The notes beneath the pieces are model-generated. The model did no database searches, was not told the DNA's origin, and saw only the letters and a list, made by a program, of their open reading frames with translations. 64,000 bases of DNA, taken from contig CM037792.1 of the NCBI GenBank assembly GCA_021229015.1, forward strand, positions 3,283,933 through 3,347,932, read 5' to 3'. Of this stretch, positions 35,492-47,883 are shown one piece after another (the stretch's first letter is position 1; the number at the start of each line of letters is the position of its first letter). The position numbers were made by a program, and so were the translations under genes. The DNA comes from Solen grandis. Its lineage: Eukaryota; Mollusca; Bivalvia; Adapedonta; Solenidae.

Positions 35492-38400
35492 AAAATTTAA
35501 AAGTTTTTTTTTTGGGGTTTTTATTTTATTTTCAGAGTCAACAGTTTTCCCCCCCCGATGGACCCTAACGACGTTGGGGACAGGTGGATTTTTCCGGGGT
35601 TTGGGATGAGGGGGGAAAGACCCCCTGGGCTTTTAAAAGGGCTAGTTTCCCGCCCCAGGGGAACAAACCCGGGCCCCCATAAAATTTGTTTCATTTGGGA
35701 GGGGGGGGGGACGCTTCCACAGATTTGGCTGGTGCCTGGGATGCTGACGACCACGGGGGATTGTAGATCGGAACTTTCTATTTTTGCAGCGGAACCCACT
35801 TTGCGGGTTGGGGGGCATTTGAACTGTTAGGTGAGGCCCCGCATAGACGTGGCAGCCCTCTAGGGGGAACTGATCTGACCGTGTGATCACGGGGGAGTAC
35901 CAGGGAGGGAAACGTGACTGTTGTAGCTGCCCGCTGTCGTGTGCTGGATGGAGTTTGGGCCCAAAATGCTGGGGGGTGTGTGAAACCCGGGGACTGCTCG
36001 AGAAAGAAATGAATTGGGGGGTTTTTTTGGGAAAAACCCGGGCCTTTTACTTTGGTTACGGCTTTTTTGGGTTTAAAGGGGGCCCCCCAGCCCGGGGAAA
36101 AAGCTTTTTGGAAAAGGGGACTCTCCCAAATCAACAACGATCTTACCGGTTATACAACGTTGATACGGTCCCTGGGGAAGTTTTCCTGTTTAATTTCTTG
36201 TCCCTCAGGCCATAGAAATTTTCTCCCCTTTAACTTTTTTCCTTGGGGGAAAAGTGGGGTTTTTAAAGCTGTAAGATGTTTTTTTCCCAGACATTTGCCC
36301 GGGAAATAAAGAACTTTTTTCCCCCTTGTGTCAAGAAAGTTTACTATAAGGGGCCCGTGTCTTCCCCCTTTTGGGAAAGGGCCCCCCAATCGGGTAAAAC
36401 GGGGGGCGGGGGGCCTTTGGAGAAATATCTAGATTGTCCCTCAAAAAAGTTGATTTTAAATTGGAGAAAAAAATTTTATCTGGAGTTTCCCTTTAATCCC
36501 CAATAAAAAACCCAAAATTTTTCCCTGGGGTTCCTAGCTTCCAAAAATCCAAAGATTTTTTATTCAAACCCTTGTTAACGCTTTTTTGAGGGGTTGACGC
36601 CCGGTTTCAATGTAAATTACTCTGTTGTGTGGTGGAGGCATTCGTCTATTTTTTTTTTAAAAAAAGGGAAACACATTTTTTTAAATAAAGATTTTTTTTT
36701 TCATCAGATAAAAGTTTTGCAAAATCATCAAGTTTAATTGTTTCAGTGGTATTGTAGAGCTAAATCGGGGGCGTGTTTTTTGGTGACTGACCCCCACTCC
36801 TGATCGTTGGAAAGTGAGAACTGTTTTTTTTTGGAAAATTGAAAAAAACAAAATTTAAAGGTCCCCGCCATTTTGGATTTGGGATGTGTCTGTATCTTTC
36901 ATCTTTTAAAAAAATGCTTTTCTGGTCCACGTACCTGGGGCGGGTTTATTTTGCCAAACATGCATTTTGCCCCAGTTTTTTTTTGCCGCCCACTATGGGG
37001 GCTTTTGTTGGGACGAATCGAGGGGTTTTATTTCACCTTTAAATTTTCAATTTTATATTTGGAGCGAAAAAATTGATCGATTTTTTTGCCCGGGAAACCG
37101 GAAAAACCCCCAAAAAATTCAACATTCATGAAAAAAATGGGGAAATCTTTTCCCAAAGGGTTTGGGAGAATGTAGATATTTTTTTTCAAATTTTAACGAT
37201 TTTTCTTTTTTTTTTAAAAATTTTGGAAATCCATTTCATTTTCTTACTTTAAAAAAATTTAATTGAAAGGGACTTTTCTAATCCCCCTTATTATTTGAAG
37301 CCAAAACTTTTGTTCTCTTTAGTTACCCCTTTTTCCGTCCCATAAAAAATCGAACATAATTTTTTAAAGGGCATTTAAAATTTTGGTTCAATGTTTTATA
37401 TTGGGGAAAAGGGAATTTTTGGGAAGAAATAAACTTTTAAAATTAAAAATTTTCCCAAAGATTTTTAAATTTTTTTTTTTTTTTTCCAAGATTTTAAAAA
37501 ATTTGTTGCTTTATTTTTTTTTTTTTCTTCCCTTTAAAGGGATTTAAACCCCCTTTCAGGGAAATTTCCCCAAAATGAACACCTAGTGTTTTTTAAAATT
37601 TCTTTTTGGGGTTGTTTTGCCTGTGGGGTTAGAGATGCTCCACTTTTATTTTCCCAATCCCACAGGCCATTTTGTTTTTGAAAATTAAGTTTGGGACCTA
37701 AATGAAAAAATTAGATAAGACAAGGGGTTTTGCATTTTCATTTTTTGGGAAGGGTTGATCTTCGGCAAGTTGTGTTCCCTTTAAAAAAAAATTATTGTTT
37801 TTTTTTTAAATTTCCCTTGAAATAAGTGACTATAACGTAACCGGGTAGACAATGAAAATTAAAAGCAGGGGGGGGAAAAGCCTTGCCGAAATTTCCCGTG
37901 ATGTTAAAGGGAGTCTGATTTACTTTACCACTTTGGCATTCTTATATAAATTTTTTTTTCCATTATTTAAAAAATTTCCCTTTTAAAACATTTTTTTTTA
38001 TTAAAACTTTTATCATGAATGACCTAAATGAATAACTGTTAAAACTCTTTTTCTAAAATAAAAAAAGAGACAGTCCCTTTCATTTTTCCCAAAATTTTTG
38101 ACATGTTTTAAAACATCGATTACATTTGGGATTTTTCTAAATTAAAACTTTTTTTTTGGTTAAAACATAGTAGCGTTAATAATTTTTAAGTTTCGCATGC
38201 CAAAAGGGGGTGGGGGGGGGGCCCAAAAATAAATTTATGAAATTTTAGGGGAAAAAGGTTTTCCAGGGAAAGGACCTGCCCATGGTAAAATGCCTGAAAT
38301 TTTCCATGTTTAAATTTTAAAATCACGTGCTTTTAATAAAAAAATGAGTATGAAAAAAGGGAAATTTTAAACAAATAAACAAAAAATTTTGCTCATTTTT

Positions 38401-38639
38401 AAAATTTTTTAAAAAGTAAATAAATTAAAAATTCAAATTTATTCCCATAAAGCTTTTTGGGGCCGAGTATTAAACAAAATGTAGCGGAAAAAAAACATAA
38501 ACGATAAAACGCTGTCAGAACCTGCCGTCTAAATTTTTCATAAATTCCCCCTTTCCTTTGACCCAGGATAAATCATGTTTTGTCTTTAGTGTTTTGGGGT
38601 ACTTCAACTTTTTCCTAGTCCCATAATCCCGCCCCAAGG

Positions 38640-38885
38640 TACCCCCTTTTAAAAAGCTTTTTGGGAAGTTCGGGGGAAACCTTTGTTAAAGCGGAACAGT
38701 CATCCCTGTACAATTTGGGAAAACTGTCCCTCGTTTAAATTTCCGGGAAAAACAAAACACACTTTTAAACCCCACTGACGTTAATACCTCTCCCATTTTT
38801 TTCAGGTCCTAAAAGATTTCTCGGGGGTTTTTGGTGACACGGGTTATGTTGTTTCCGCCAAGTACAACGAAGACGATCTTAAAGT
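38640..38885 (-). pseudogene. SGNH-hydrolase-like coding block in damaged sequence
   Basis: On the minus strand from about 38880, one frame reads KIVFVVLGGNNITRVTKNPR, then an in-frame stop, then DLKKMGEVLTSVGF. The GGNxIT motif after a hydrophobic beta strand resembles block III of SGNH/GDSL esterases, followed by the usual amphipathic helix. Such domains occur in ORF1 of some LINEs and in many mollusc proteins near retroelements. It lies ~3.3 kb upstream of the LINE endonuclease on the same strand, which is far for an ORF1 of that element. Downstream frames degrade. Because the block is error-prone, the stop may not be real. Confidence 0.45.
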
Positions 38886-41024
38886 AAAAAATTTTACATT
38901 TTTAAAAATTTCTAAAAAAAATTTCCATAACAGAACTGACTTTTTAAATTTGGGACTTAAGCATAAAAATTTTCATCAAAAAACATCCAGATATAATTTT
39001 TAATAGATTGGATGTATTGATACATGCACTCAGAAAATACACATTCTTTAACTTATTTTTAATTTGCCCGAACTAAGTACTTTACTGAAAAAAAACAAAA
39101 CAAAACACCGTTCATGTGAGAGTTAAAAAAAACAAAATAACCATAACAAAGGAAGAAACAAAAGAAATAAATTTCAAAAACCCAAAAACAAAATTTAAAA
39201 CAACTGATGATATTTTACTATTTTGTCTTAAAATTTTGAAAAAAATAGCTAATACACAAAACACAATCCATACAAAATAAAAGGGAACTTTTGTAAATGC
39301 TTTTTTTTTTGGGAAAAGCCCCAAGTTCTTTTAAAAGACAAAAAAGTCATACAAATCACACAACACAACAGACGGGTAAAACATCTACAATTAAACTTTC
39401 CCAAAAAATCATCGAGAAAATTTTTCCCCATGAATTGTTTCCCCGGGCCTCTATTAAAAGAAAAAGCTTTTCCCAAAAATAAGAGCCAAAACCCTTTTAA
39501 AATTCGTTTTTGTTAAAAGAAGAAATTTTGGGGCCCTACTTTGATTGCTGTTTTAAATCTAGGGGAAAAATTTTTAAAATTTCGCTTTCAAAAATGGACA
39601 TTTCTTTTCAAAATGAAAAATTTATCTTCGAAATCATTTACATTCCAAAACCTGTTTTTCTATATTTTTAATTTTTCCACCTAATTCTATGTTTAATCTA
39701 TTGGATGAAAGGGGCAACTTAGGGTAAAAAAAATTTTTAAGGTTTTTGTATTTTTTCAATTATATTTAATTTGACATTTCGGAAATATTTTTATTGCATA
39801 CAAGTATAAAGGTTTAAAAGGGGAAAAATTTTCCATTCCCACCCCCAATTTGTTTAATAGATTCTCGTCACCCTTTTTCCTAAAATTTAAAAAGGGACAA
39901 AAAATACAAAAGAAAAACCGGGGGATGCAAAAAAAAATTTTTAAACCCTTTTAGGGCCAAATTTACTAATTTTTTCAAATTTTTAGCCCCAAAATTGGGA
40001 ATTTAATAATGTCTGAAAAACGATTTTTTTTTTATTTTTTTTTAGTAATTTTAAGAAAATATTTAATTTTTCTAATTGGGTCCTATGTACAGAAAAAATC
40101 CCTTTCCTTTAAATCTATATAAAGACAGGGAATTTTTTTTTTTCTTTTACATTTAAAATCCATTTAAAAAAACCTTTTTTAACCCCGCTCTGTACCCAGT
40201 ATTTGCCAAAAAAAAATAAACTCTGACCCCTAAAATTTAAAAATTAACATAGAAAAGAGGTGGATTTTTTGGGAAGGGGGAAAGTGGGTCATAAAGGGCA
40301 TTAGTAAAAAGAAAAATATTTTTTTAAAGGGAATTTTTTAAAATTTTAATTTGGTCTGTCTGCAATAAACGATAAATATAACGAGGAAATTGCGTCTGGT
40401 TTGACATCCCTGGTACACCAAAAAACAAGAAAATTTTTTCCCAAATTTTTTTTTGGTTCCCAAGGTCCCATTATAAACTGGGGAAAATCCCGGAAATATA
40501 ACTGTCAAACCAAATAAAGCAAAACCATGGTTGGATTTTCAATGTTAACATAAAGTTTCTTTTTTTATACTGGTAAATTTTTCGTTACAGGAATCAATCA
40601 ATGATTTTTACAAAAGCAGCTTGGTTTTCAAATTGGAAAACATTTCATGACATTAATTCAACCACGCTTTTCCCTTTGATTTAAACAGTTTTCCCAAAAG
40701 CATAAACAACCCTAAAGGAAAAATTTTGAAAAAGTTTTATTGGTTTAATTTAAAAAAATGCAAAGACGTTTTTTTTAAAACCTGGGAAAATGAATTTAAA
40801 TTAAAACTTTTAAAATATTTTTCTAAAAGAATTTACAAATTTCATCCTGATGACTGTTTAAATTTAAAAAGCGGCATTTTAATAATTTAATACTTCAAAA
40901 TTTAACAATTTGGGATGATAATTTGAACGATATGTCCCTGTTTGAGCATGTTCCAAAATTTTTTACACAAAAATTTTAAGGGAGTTAAATCGTTTTCTAA
41001 AGTCTTTTAAAATTTCCCAAAATT

Positions 41025-43600
41025 TTATGGGCCCATAATATGTAACTAAAGTCAAAAGATTACCCAAAAAAAGTATGGCCGATTTAATTTTCGTATCTAA
41101 AGTCATATAAACCAAATATTTGTGGGCGTTAAAATCGTACCTTTAAACATAAATTTTCTCAAAAAATTTTTGGCCGATAATATCAAACAAAAACATTTAA
41201 ACCAAATTTTAGCCCATGATTTTGTTTTTAAGGTCAAAAATTTCCCAACATTTAGGTCGATAATTCCGTTTTAAAACTACATTTCCCAAAATTATGGCCG
41301 AAATATCGTATTTAAAAGGAACATCACCCAAAATTTTGGTCGATAATCGGGTTTTAAAGTCAAATATTACCAAAAGTTTATGGCCTTTAAAATCGAAACT
41401 TAAAATCATATTTACCCAAAGTTTTTTTGGGGGAAATTTCCTTTGGGAAAAATTCCATTGGTCGTTTCTTTCCCCTTTCCCTCCAACATTTCTAGTGTTT
41501 AAGGAAGAGAAATGGGGGCCGGGGCGAAAAGCGAGAGCCTGGGCCCTTAGGATTTCCCCCAGGAAACCCCCCGATATGGGTTTTGCATGGGGGTATCTAA
41601 AGGGCATATATTACCCAAACTTTTCCCCATAAAAATCGTAACTAAAGTCCCTATATTACCAAAAAACTTTTGGGCCCATAATATCGTATCTAAAGTCAAT
41701 AAATTTCCAAAAGCTTATGGCCGATAATAAGTATCTAAAGGGCTTTTTTACCCAAAAACTTTGGCCGATAAAATTTTTTAAACTAAAGTCTTTTTATTAA
41801 ACCCCAAACTTTTGGCCGATTAAAATCGTTTTAAAGTTTATATATACCAAAAACTTTTTGGCCGATAATATCGTATCTAAAGGTTATATATTACCAAAAA
41901 ACTTATTGCCCATAAATTTGTTTAAAAAACATATATTTTCCCAAAGCTTAGGCCGATTAAAAAATCGTATCTAAAGGCAATTTTTACCCAAAAGGGTTTG
42001 GCCGATAATTTTCGTAAACTAAAGTCTTTTTTTTCCAAAAGCTTATGGGCCTTTAATTTCGTATCTAAAGTCATATATAAACCCCAAAAACTTATGGCCG
42101 ATAATTCGTATCTAAAGTAAAATATTTCCAAAACTTTGGCGTAATTCCCATCTAAAGTCATTTATTTCCAAAGCTTTTTGGCGATAAAAATTTTGGGATT
42201 TTAAAGGGCATTAAAAATTTCCAAAAGCTTATTTGGGCCCATTAAAAATCCCATCTAAAGTTTATATATTACCCAAAACCTATGGGGCCCATAATTCGTA
42301 TCTAAATCATATATTTAAACCAAAAACTTATGGCCGGGTAATTCGTAACTTAAAATATACATTACCAAAAAACTTATGGCCTATAAAAAATCCCTAAACT
42401 AAAGTCTATATTTTCCCAAAAAATTATGGCCCAAAATAACGTTTTCTAAAATCATATTACCAAAAGGGTTAAATTTCCGATAATATCCCACTAAAAATCA
42501 TTTTAAATTAAACCCAAAGGGGTATGGGCCCATAATACGTATCTAAAGGGCAAAATTAAACCCAAAACTTATGGCCCCATAAAAATCGTATCTAAAGTCA
42601 TAAAATTACCCAAAGCTTATTCCGTTAAAAAATCTATCCAAATTTATATATTACCAAAAAACTTATGGCCATATTATCGTACAAAAAATCATTATTACCC
42701 AAAACTTTTAGCCGATAATAAACGAAACCCAAAGTCATTTATTTTCCAAAAGCTTATGGCCGAAATTTTTCATATCTAAATCCCTAAAATTTTCCAAAAG
42801 CTTTTGGCCGATTAATAACGTAACTGAAGTCATATATAAACCAAAAAACTTATGGCCGATAAAATTTGTATCTAAATTTTATATTACCAAAAGCTTATGG
42901 CCCATAATATCGTATCTAAAGTCATATATTACCCAAAAATTTTTGGGGCGTAATTCGTATCTTAAAGGGCATATATTATCCAAAGGGTTTTTGCCCCATG
43001 ATATCGTTTTTTTAAAATATTTTTACCCAAAGTTATGGGGGGGTTAATCATTTCTAAATTCATACTTTAAACCCAAAAAACCCCTGGGGCCCATAATATC
43101 TAAACTACAATCAATATTAAACCCCAAAATGTTTTGGCCAAAAATACGTATCTAAAGGGCTTTATTAAACCCAAAAACTTATGCCCCAAAATATCGTATC
43201 TTAATCAATATTTCCAAAGGGTTTTTGGGGGGATAATATCTATCTAAAATATATTTTACCCAAAGTTATGGGCCCATAATATCGTATCTAAGTTTATATA
43301 TTACCAAAAGCTTTTGGCCCATAATATCAAACAAATTTATATTCCCCCCAAAAACTTTTGGCCGTGAAAATCGTATCTAAAGTCATAATTACCAAAACTT
43401 ATTTGGGCCCCTAATAAACGTATCAAAAATCTATATTACCAAAAAGGGTTAAGGCCGAAAAATATCGTATCTTTTAAATCATAAATTTCCCCAAAAATTT
43501 TGGTCGATAAAATGATCTAAGGTTTTAAAATTTATCCAAAGTTTATGTCCGATGATAAATTTGTTTTTTAAAGTCATAATTTCTCAAAGTTTTGGCGATT
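41025..43600 (+). repeat. ~45-bp tandem array, about 57 units, error-laden
   Basis: The consensus by eye is a 45-bp unit containing TTATGGCCGATAATATCGTA and ATCTAAAGTCATATATTACC, then AAAAGC. It recurs from about 41025 to 43600 in one orientation, and unit lengths vary with homopolymer errors. The clean palindrome-like part GGCCGATAATATCG recurs most faithfully. It is a satellite or minisatellite. Copy number is unreliable because it lies beside a gap. Confidence 0.85.
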
Positions 43601-44080
43601 TTACCGAATTGGTTGCAAAAATAGGGGGGAAATTTTCCGCCTTGTAAAAATTTAAAGGGGGGGAAAAAGTCCCGGGGGGGGTTGTCCGGGTTTTTACAAT
43701 ATACAGCATGGGAAAAAAAGTTTCTTTATTCAAATTAAAAAAAATTTTATGGGGCAACATTAATGTTTGTAAAATAAAGGGAAAACTACTTTTTTTATAT
43801 ATTAAAATTAAAATTTAAATGGATATCGGGTTTTTAAATTTTCAAGGGTTTTTTTGTTAAATTTTGTGGAAAAAAGCATTTTTTTTTCAGAAATGTATCT
43901 GGAAAAAAAAATAATATCCAGTTAAACCCAAGGGATATGTGGTTGGCAGCAGTTGGCCCCTAAAACAGTTTTGTCCCCGTTAAGATACCTAAGATTAAAT
44001 TGAACAATTTTTTTACTTGGGCCCGATAATGATGAATATTTAAACATTTTTTTTAGGGAAAAAATGGGAAAAAAGGACTA

Positions 44081-44081
<1 letters not shown>

Positions 44082-44123
<42 letters not shown>
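44082..44123 (+). repeat. 42-bp poly-C run
   Basis: An uninterrupted run of 42 C inside the damaged block. It is probably an assembly or base-calling product, or a real C-tract inflated by it. Confidence 0.9.
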
Positions 44124-44538
44124 TATTGGGGTTTCCCCATGGCTGGGTTGGGAAAGGGGATTTCCCGCATTTAATTTAAAAAAGGGCTAAATCGAAGATC
44201 TTAATTTCTTGTAGGTTAAAATGTTATACAAAACGTTTTAAATTTAAATTAAAGTGGGTTAAAACCCGTTTTACAAATTGGGGTTTTCCCTTCTCAAAAA
44301 GTTTTAAAATTGTTGGAAGAAAAAAATGTAAGTACGAAAAAAGGGAAAGCATGTGAATATCGAACAACAAAAATGACATTTGTCATTATCATTTGAAATT
44401 TCAAGAAAAAACGAGAGACTTAGAAGTGTACATATATATTTTTTTTCCTTTTCCAAAAATTTTCATCATGTAAAAAACAGGCTTTGAGGAAAAATGTTTT
44501 TAGCAAAAAACCGGGATCAGGGGCCTGCCGGTTTTTGC

Positions 44539-44638
44539 NNNNNNNNNNNNNNNNNNNNNNNNNNNNNNNNNNNNNNNNNNNNNNNNNNNNNNNNNNNNNN
44601 NNNNNNNNNNNNNNNNNNNNNNNNNNNNNNNNNNNNNN
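44539..44638. other. Assembly gap (100 N)
   Basis: Exactly 100 N, the conventional placeholder for a gap of unknown size. Sequence to the left is damaged and sequence to the right is normal. Confidence 0.98.
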
Positions 44639-45353
44639 TAACAAATGCAAATGTCAACTTGACCAAGTAAGTTTGAAGCTGGTCTGTATTCTCGTATGAC
44701 CCTATGTTACAATACAATAAAAGAAAATACCCATTAATATGTGATTCCCAGTTCTTCACTTATAGGTATACAACAACGAGGCTGTTTACAAATATACATT
44801 TTTTAATCATAATAACTGTTTACATGTAAACAAATCACAATACAGTTTTGACGAGTTCTGACTTCACTAGCCCTCATAAGGCAATGTCTATTAGCGATAT
44901 GACTTGCAAAATAAAATGTAAAACGTTGATAGTATGTATTCACATAATATGCTTGATTAATATACTCGTATATAGATATTAAAGAAATGAATACCACTGT
45001 AATATTCCACCTAATGTAACTGTAACCAAACCACTTACACGTATTACATGTTGCATAACCAAACAATCCTGGTTTAATAACCCTTTTTCACTTATATGCG
45101 GAATACGAGTATATTATTACAAAATAACACATGAAAACAGAATTATAAAATCTTATCAAATTCTACACATATAATAAAAAATATCAAAAGCGAAGTCCAT
45201 GTTCACCGTACGGGTATCATAATTGGAAGGAAACTCTCACTCAGAAACTCTACATCGTAGGCAAAAAAAAGATAACAAATGTTATACCAGTCACGGAAGA
45301 ACTATGCCACACAGGATATGTAATTATGTCTAAGTCACTACGACAAATAATAC
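44639..45353. other. Non-coding DNA
   Basis: Normal-quality AT-rich sequence directly after the gap. No feature was recognised. Confidence 0.45.
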
Positions 45354-45442
45354 AACACAGGTTAAATGACCACACAGATAAAATGACTACATCGGCACAG
45401 GTTAAATGACCACACCAACACAGGTTAAATGACCACACAGGT
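45354..45442 (+). repeat. Short tandem repeat, ACACAGGTTAAATGACC
   Basis: Three clear units at 45354, 45396 and 45418 and a fourth degenerate one (ACACAGATAAAATGACTAC), with 20-30 bp spacing. It abuts the 5' target duplication of the next SINE. Confidence 0.7.
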
Positions 45443-45454
45443 ACATAATTAATA

Positions 45455-45710
45455 TTAATAGGGTGCCTGGATAGCGTAGTGGAAACGGACTACGCTTCTC
45501 ACCAATGCGTCACACGTTCGATTCCTGTTCACGTACGCGAAAGAGTAAAGTGGTCGCCCGTCCAGACATATGGGTTTTCTACGGGTTCTCTGGTTTCCTC
45601 CCACAATACTGACCACGTATGCCACCATCAGAGCCAACGAAAGTGATTAATGTAAGTTATAAGAATTTGTTTCGTTATCGATGTAAAAATAAAAGAAGTT
45701 TAAACTTTTT
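45455..45710 (+). mobile_element. tRNA-derived SINE with 13-bp target-site duplication
   Basis: The head GGATAGCGTAGTGG (A box, about 45468-45482) and CGTTCGATTCC (B box, about 45513) form a Pol III promoter. The body contains GGGTTCTCTGGTTTCCTCCC and the 3' end is A-rich. The 13-mer TACATAATTAATA lies at 45442-45454 and again at 45711-45723, an exact direct duplication that fixes both ends. The exact duplication argues for a fairly recent insertion. Confidence 0.85.
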
Positions 45711-45723
45711 TACATAATTAATA

Positions 45724-46279
45724 AAGAACTACTAATGCATTTCTACCACACAGGTTATACATATTCTATAACAGCATCTCAAGGCGTCGAACACACCATG
45801 GCGATATCCATCACATCAGCCAACACACAAGAGACTGTCAATGGCGAAATCTCTCACGTCATTCAACGCATTATTATTGTAATTGGTGGAAAGCCTTAAA
45901 CACGGCTGATGGCTGCTCTTAGGATTTTGCCATACACATAAAGTCCTAAAACAAAACGAGAAATATCCCACTTGCAAAACTATCCGTAACAGTAGATAGT
46001 ATTTGCATAGCAATAATGTCACTGAATGTCACAAAGTTAAACAGACATATACAATGCTAACAAATACCGAGACATAACTTTGTAGTTACAAACTAGCAGA
46101 CATCTTGCACACAGCGTAAACGTCCTCACCGTCTGTCCATCGTATCGAGAAAGACTCTCCTATACACCTACCACTTTATATCCCTTTCTCTACTTAGAAT
46201 CACGTGCAGCACGAGTAACTTGACTTTACGTAGATGTGGAATGTACCGGCTAAAACTTCTGACGTACCTGGAGATTTCT
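45724..46279. other. Non-coding DNA
   Basis: No gene or repeat recognised. It ends at the left arm of the foldback-like structure. Confidence 0.4.
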
Positions 46280-46640
46280 ACTAGCTATACTGGGGATTTC
46301 TTTTTTTCTAGTAGTGAGTTTCGAGTAAGAAAAGTGAGTTTCGAGTCTGAAAAAGTGAGTTTTGAGTAAAGAAAAAGTGAGTTTCGAGTTAAAAAAGTTG
46401 AGTTTCGAGTCAGGAAAAAGTGAGTTTCGAGTCTGAAATAGTGAGTTTCGAGTTAAAAAAGTGAGTTTCGAGTTAAAAAAAGGTGCGTTTCGAGTCTGAA
46501 AAAGTGAGTTTCGAGATAAAAAAGGTGAGTTTCGAGTCTGAAAAAGTGAGTTTCGAGTCAAGAAAAAGTGAGTTTCGAGTTAAAAAAAAGTGAGTTTTGA
46601 GTCTGAAAAAGTGAATTTCGAGTTAAGAAATCAGATGAGT
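46280..46640 (+). repeat. Left arm of foldback-like structure: ~21-bp minisatellite
   Basis: About 15 units of AGTGAGTTTCGAGTCTGAAAA with length variants (TTAAAAAA, TAAAGAAA). It is preceded by CTAGCTATACTGGGGATTTC. The reverse complement of the same unit and a related border occur at 49.32-49.55 kb. A 103-residue frame across it on the minus strand is only the repeat translated. Confidence 0.85.
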
Positions 46641-47455
46641 CAGAACAGATGAGTGTATATACTGTACAGTGACAGGATAAAAATGTGTATCTTTTTGGTG
46701 ACTGTGTATATATTTAACATTTGTGTGTTTTAATTGCTTTTTACGGTAAAGTTTATTAAAAAAATCGGGAAACAGTTGCTTATATCAGCAGTGAGTTAAA
46801 TCTTTATATTACTCTGACATGACGGATTGTTTAAGAAAAAGCTATATCCCGGTAAACTCAAATAGTCAAGTCTATATCCCGGGTAACTGTAAAAAAGCAC
46901 GGAACATACACTCAGAAATTCCTGTAAATGGTTCAAATGCGGCATACCTTATTCCGAAATAAACCGTTTTAAAATGGTGCCGTTTTTCCTCCACATTTTT
47001 CATAATTTATTGGTTTAATATAAGAAATAAACACTTGTCAGCACAAAAACAAACCTGTCCTTTACTATTCTTCTTTTGTTTTGTTATTTTCCCTTTACCT
47101 TCTTGTCGAAGTTTAAACACCGGCGAAACACCAATGTAGTGTTGGTTTTGTTTATCGACAGGGAAGTAGTGTAAAAGTAAGTATCATTCTTGAAATGGAC
47201 ATTTTATTGTGCCTGTGTTCCATTGTATATTTTGTTTGTTAACTTTTGCTGTATTCCAACATCACTGACATTGTGACAGTCACACTCACTGACACGCACT
47301 CTAAAAAAAATCTAAATTATCATTTGCATTAAAATAAAGATCACAAAAAAGCATGGGTAACATGACTGAAAGTAAGCAATTGTATCAAACGATCCAGATT
47401 TTAACTATAAAAAACTTATATGCGAAGATCCAGTTCCAGCAATTTGATACCAGTG

Positions 47456-47580
47456 GGGTGGGGGGGGGGGGCAACTCTGAAAATCACAGGACATAGTGGG
47501 GGGAGGGGGGGGGGCACCCTTTTTTATGTGTATTTTATGCATAATATCCAAATCTCGGGGGGAGGGGGGCGGGGTCTGGA
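47456..47580 (+). other. G-run cluster with quadruplex potential
   Basis: Several G runs of 4-13 bases lie within 125 bp (about 47456-47471, 47499-47513 and 47557-47573), in otherwise AT-rich DNA. The pattern G4+ with short loops on one strand is compatible with G-quadruplexes. The adjacent sequence is of normal quality, unlike the 35-44 kb block. Confidence 0.6.
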
Positions 47581-47628
47581 CACCCGGTGACAGATGTTTC
47601 TTAGGTCACTCTCTACCAAGATTGTTCA

Positions 47629-47883
47629 GGGTCTTCCGTGGCCGAGAGGGTAAAGTCGCTGACTTTAACATTCACTTAGCATCTCATCACGTGGGTTCGA
47701 ATCCCGACAGGGTCATTCGGATTTTCATGTGAGGAAGCCTTCCAGCTGGCTTGCGGTAGGTCGGTGGTTCTGCCCGAATGCCTCCGTGCATTCGGGGTCT
47801 TCCTCCACCTGTAATTAGTTGGACGTCGCTATATGACTGAAATACTATTGAAGCGACGGTAAACCCAAATAGTCAAGTCAAGT
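47629..47883 (+). mobile_element. Leu-tRNA-headed SINE with (TCAAG)n tail and target duplication
   Basis: The head GTGGCCGAGAGGGTAAAG (A box) and GTGGGTTCGAATCCCGAC (B box) resemble tRNA-Leu. The body includes CAGCTGGCTTGCGGTAGGTC and TTCCTCCACCTGTAATTAG. The tail is (TCAAG)n. CAAGATTGTTCA occurs at 47617-47628 and 47884-47895, giving a 12-bp target duplication, although its start overlaps the tail motif. The same family is seen at 50.7 kb (minus) and 54.14 kb (plus). Confidence 0.88.

Larger units (their letters stand above)
35440..44538. other. Low-quality sequence block with neighbour-copy errors
   Basis: From within the LINE 5' part to the N gap, composition changes abruptly. There are dense runs of 3-8 identical bases of all four types, such as GGGG, CCCC, AAAA and TTTT. 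In the 45-bp tandem array (41.0-43.6 kb) the damage can be read against the unit. GCCGAT appears as GCCCAT, AAGTCATA as AAGGGCATA or AAGTTTATA, and CTTATGG as CTTTTTGG. In each case a base is replaced by a copy of its neighbour. The block ends at a scaffold gap. Open frames inside it, including the proline-rich ones at 35.5-36.5 kb, should not be read as proteins. Confidence 0.85.

Noticed and set aside
35520..36510. Several overlapping Pro/Gly-rich frames on both strands
   Set aside because: They lie in the homopolymer-inflated block. Runs of C and G give Pro and Gly codons in any frame. They may overlie LINE ORF1, but no domain is readable.
41209..42161. Frames of 79-132 residues in the 45-bp array
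   Set aside because: Translated tandem repeat with sequence errors.
41025..43600. CRISPR-like appearance of short direct repeats
   Set aside because: Units are head-to-tail without unique spacers, and the context is eukaryotic.
44082..44123. Poly-C run as a biological C-tract or i-motif
   Set aside because: It lies in the damaged block near the gap, so run length and existence are not reliable.
46250..46561. 103-residue repetitive frame (and 65-residue partner at 49365-49562)
   Set aside because: Translation of the ~21-bp minisatellite. There is no independent evidence of a protein.
47629..47710. tRNA-Leu gene
   Set aside because: The Leu-like head is joined to a SINE body and tail with a flanking target duplication.
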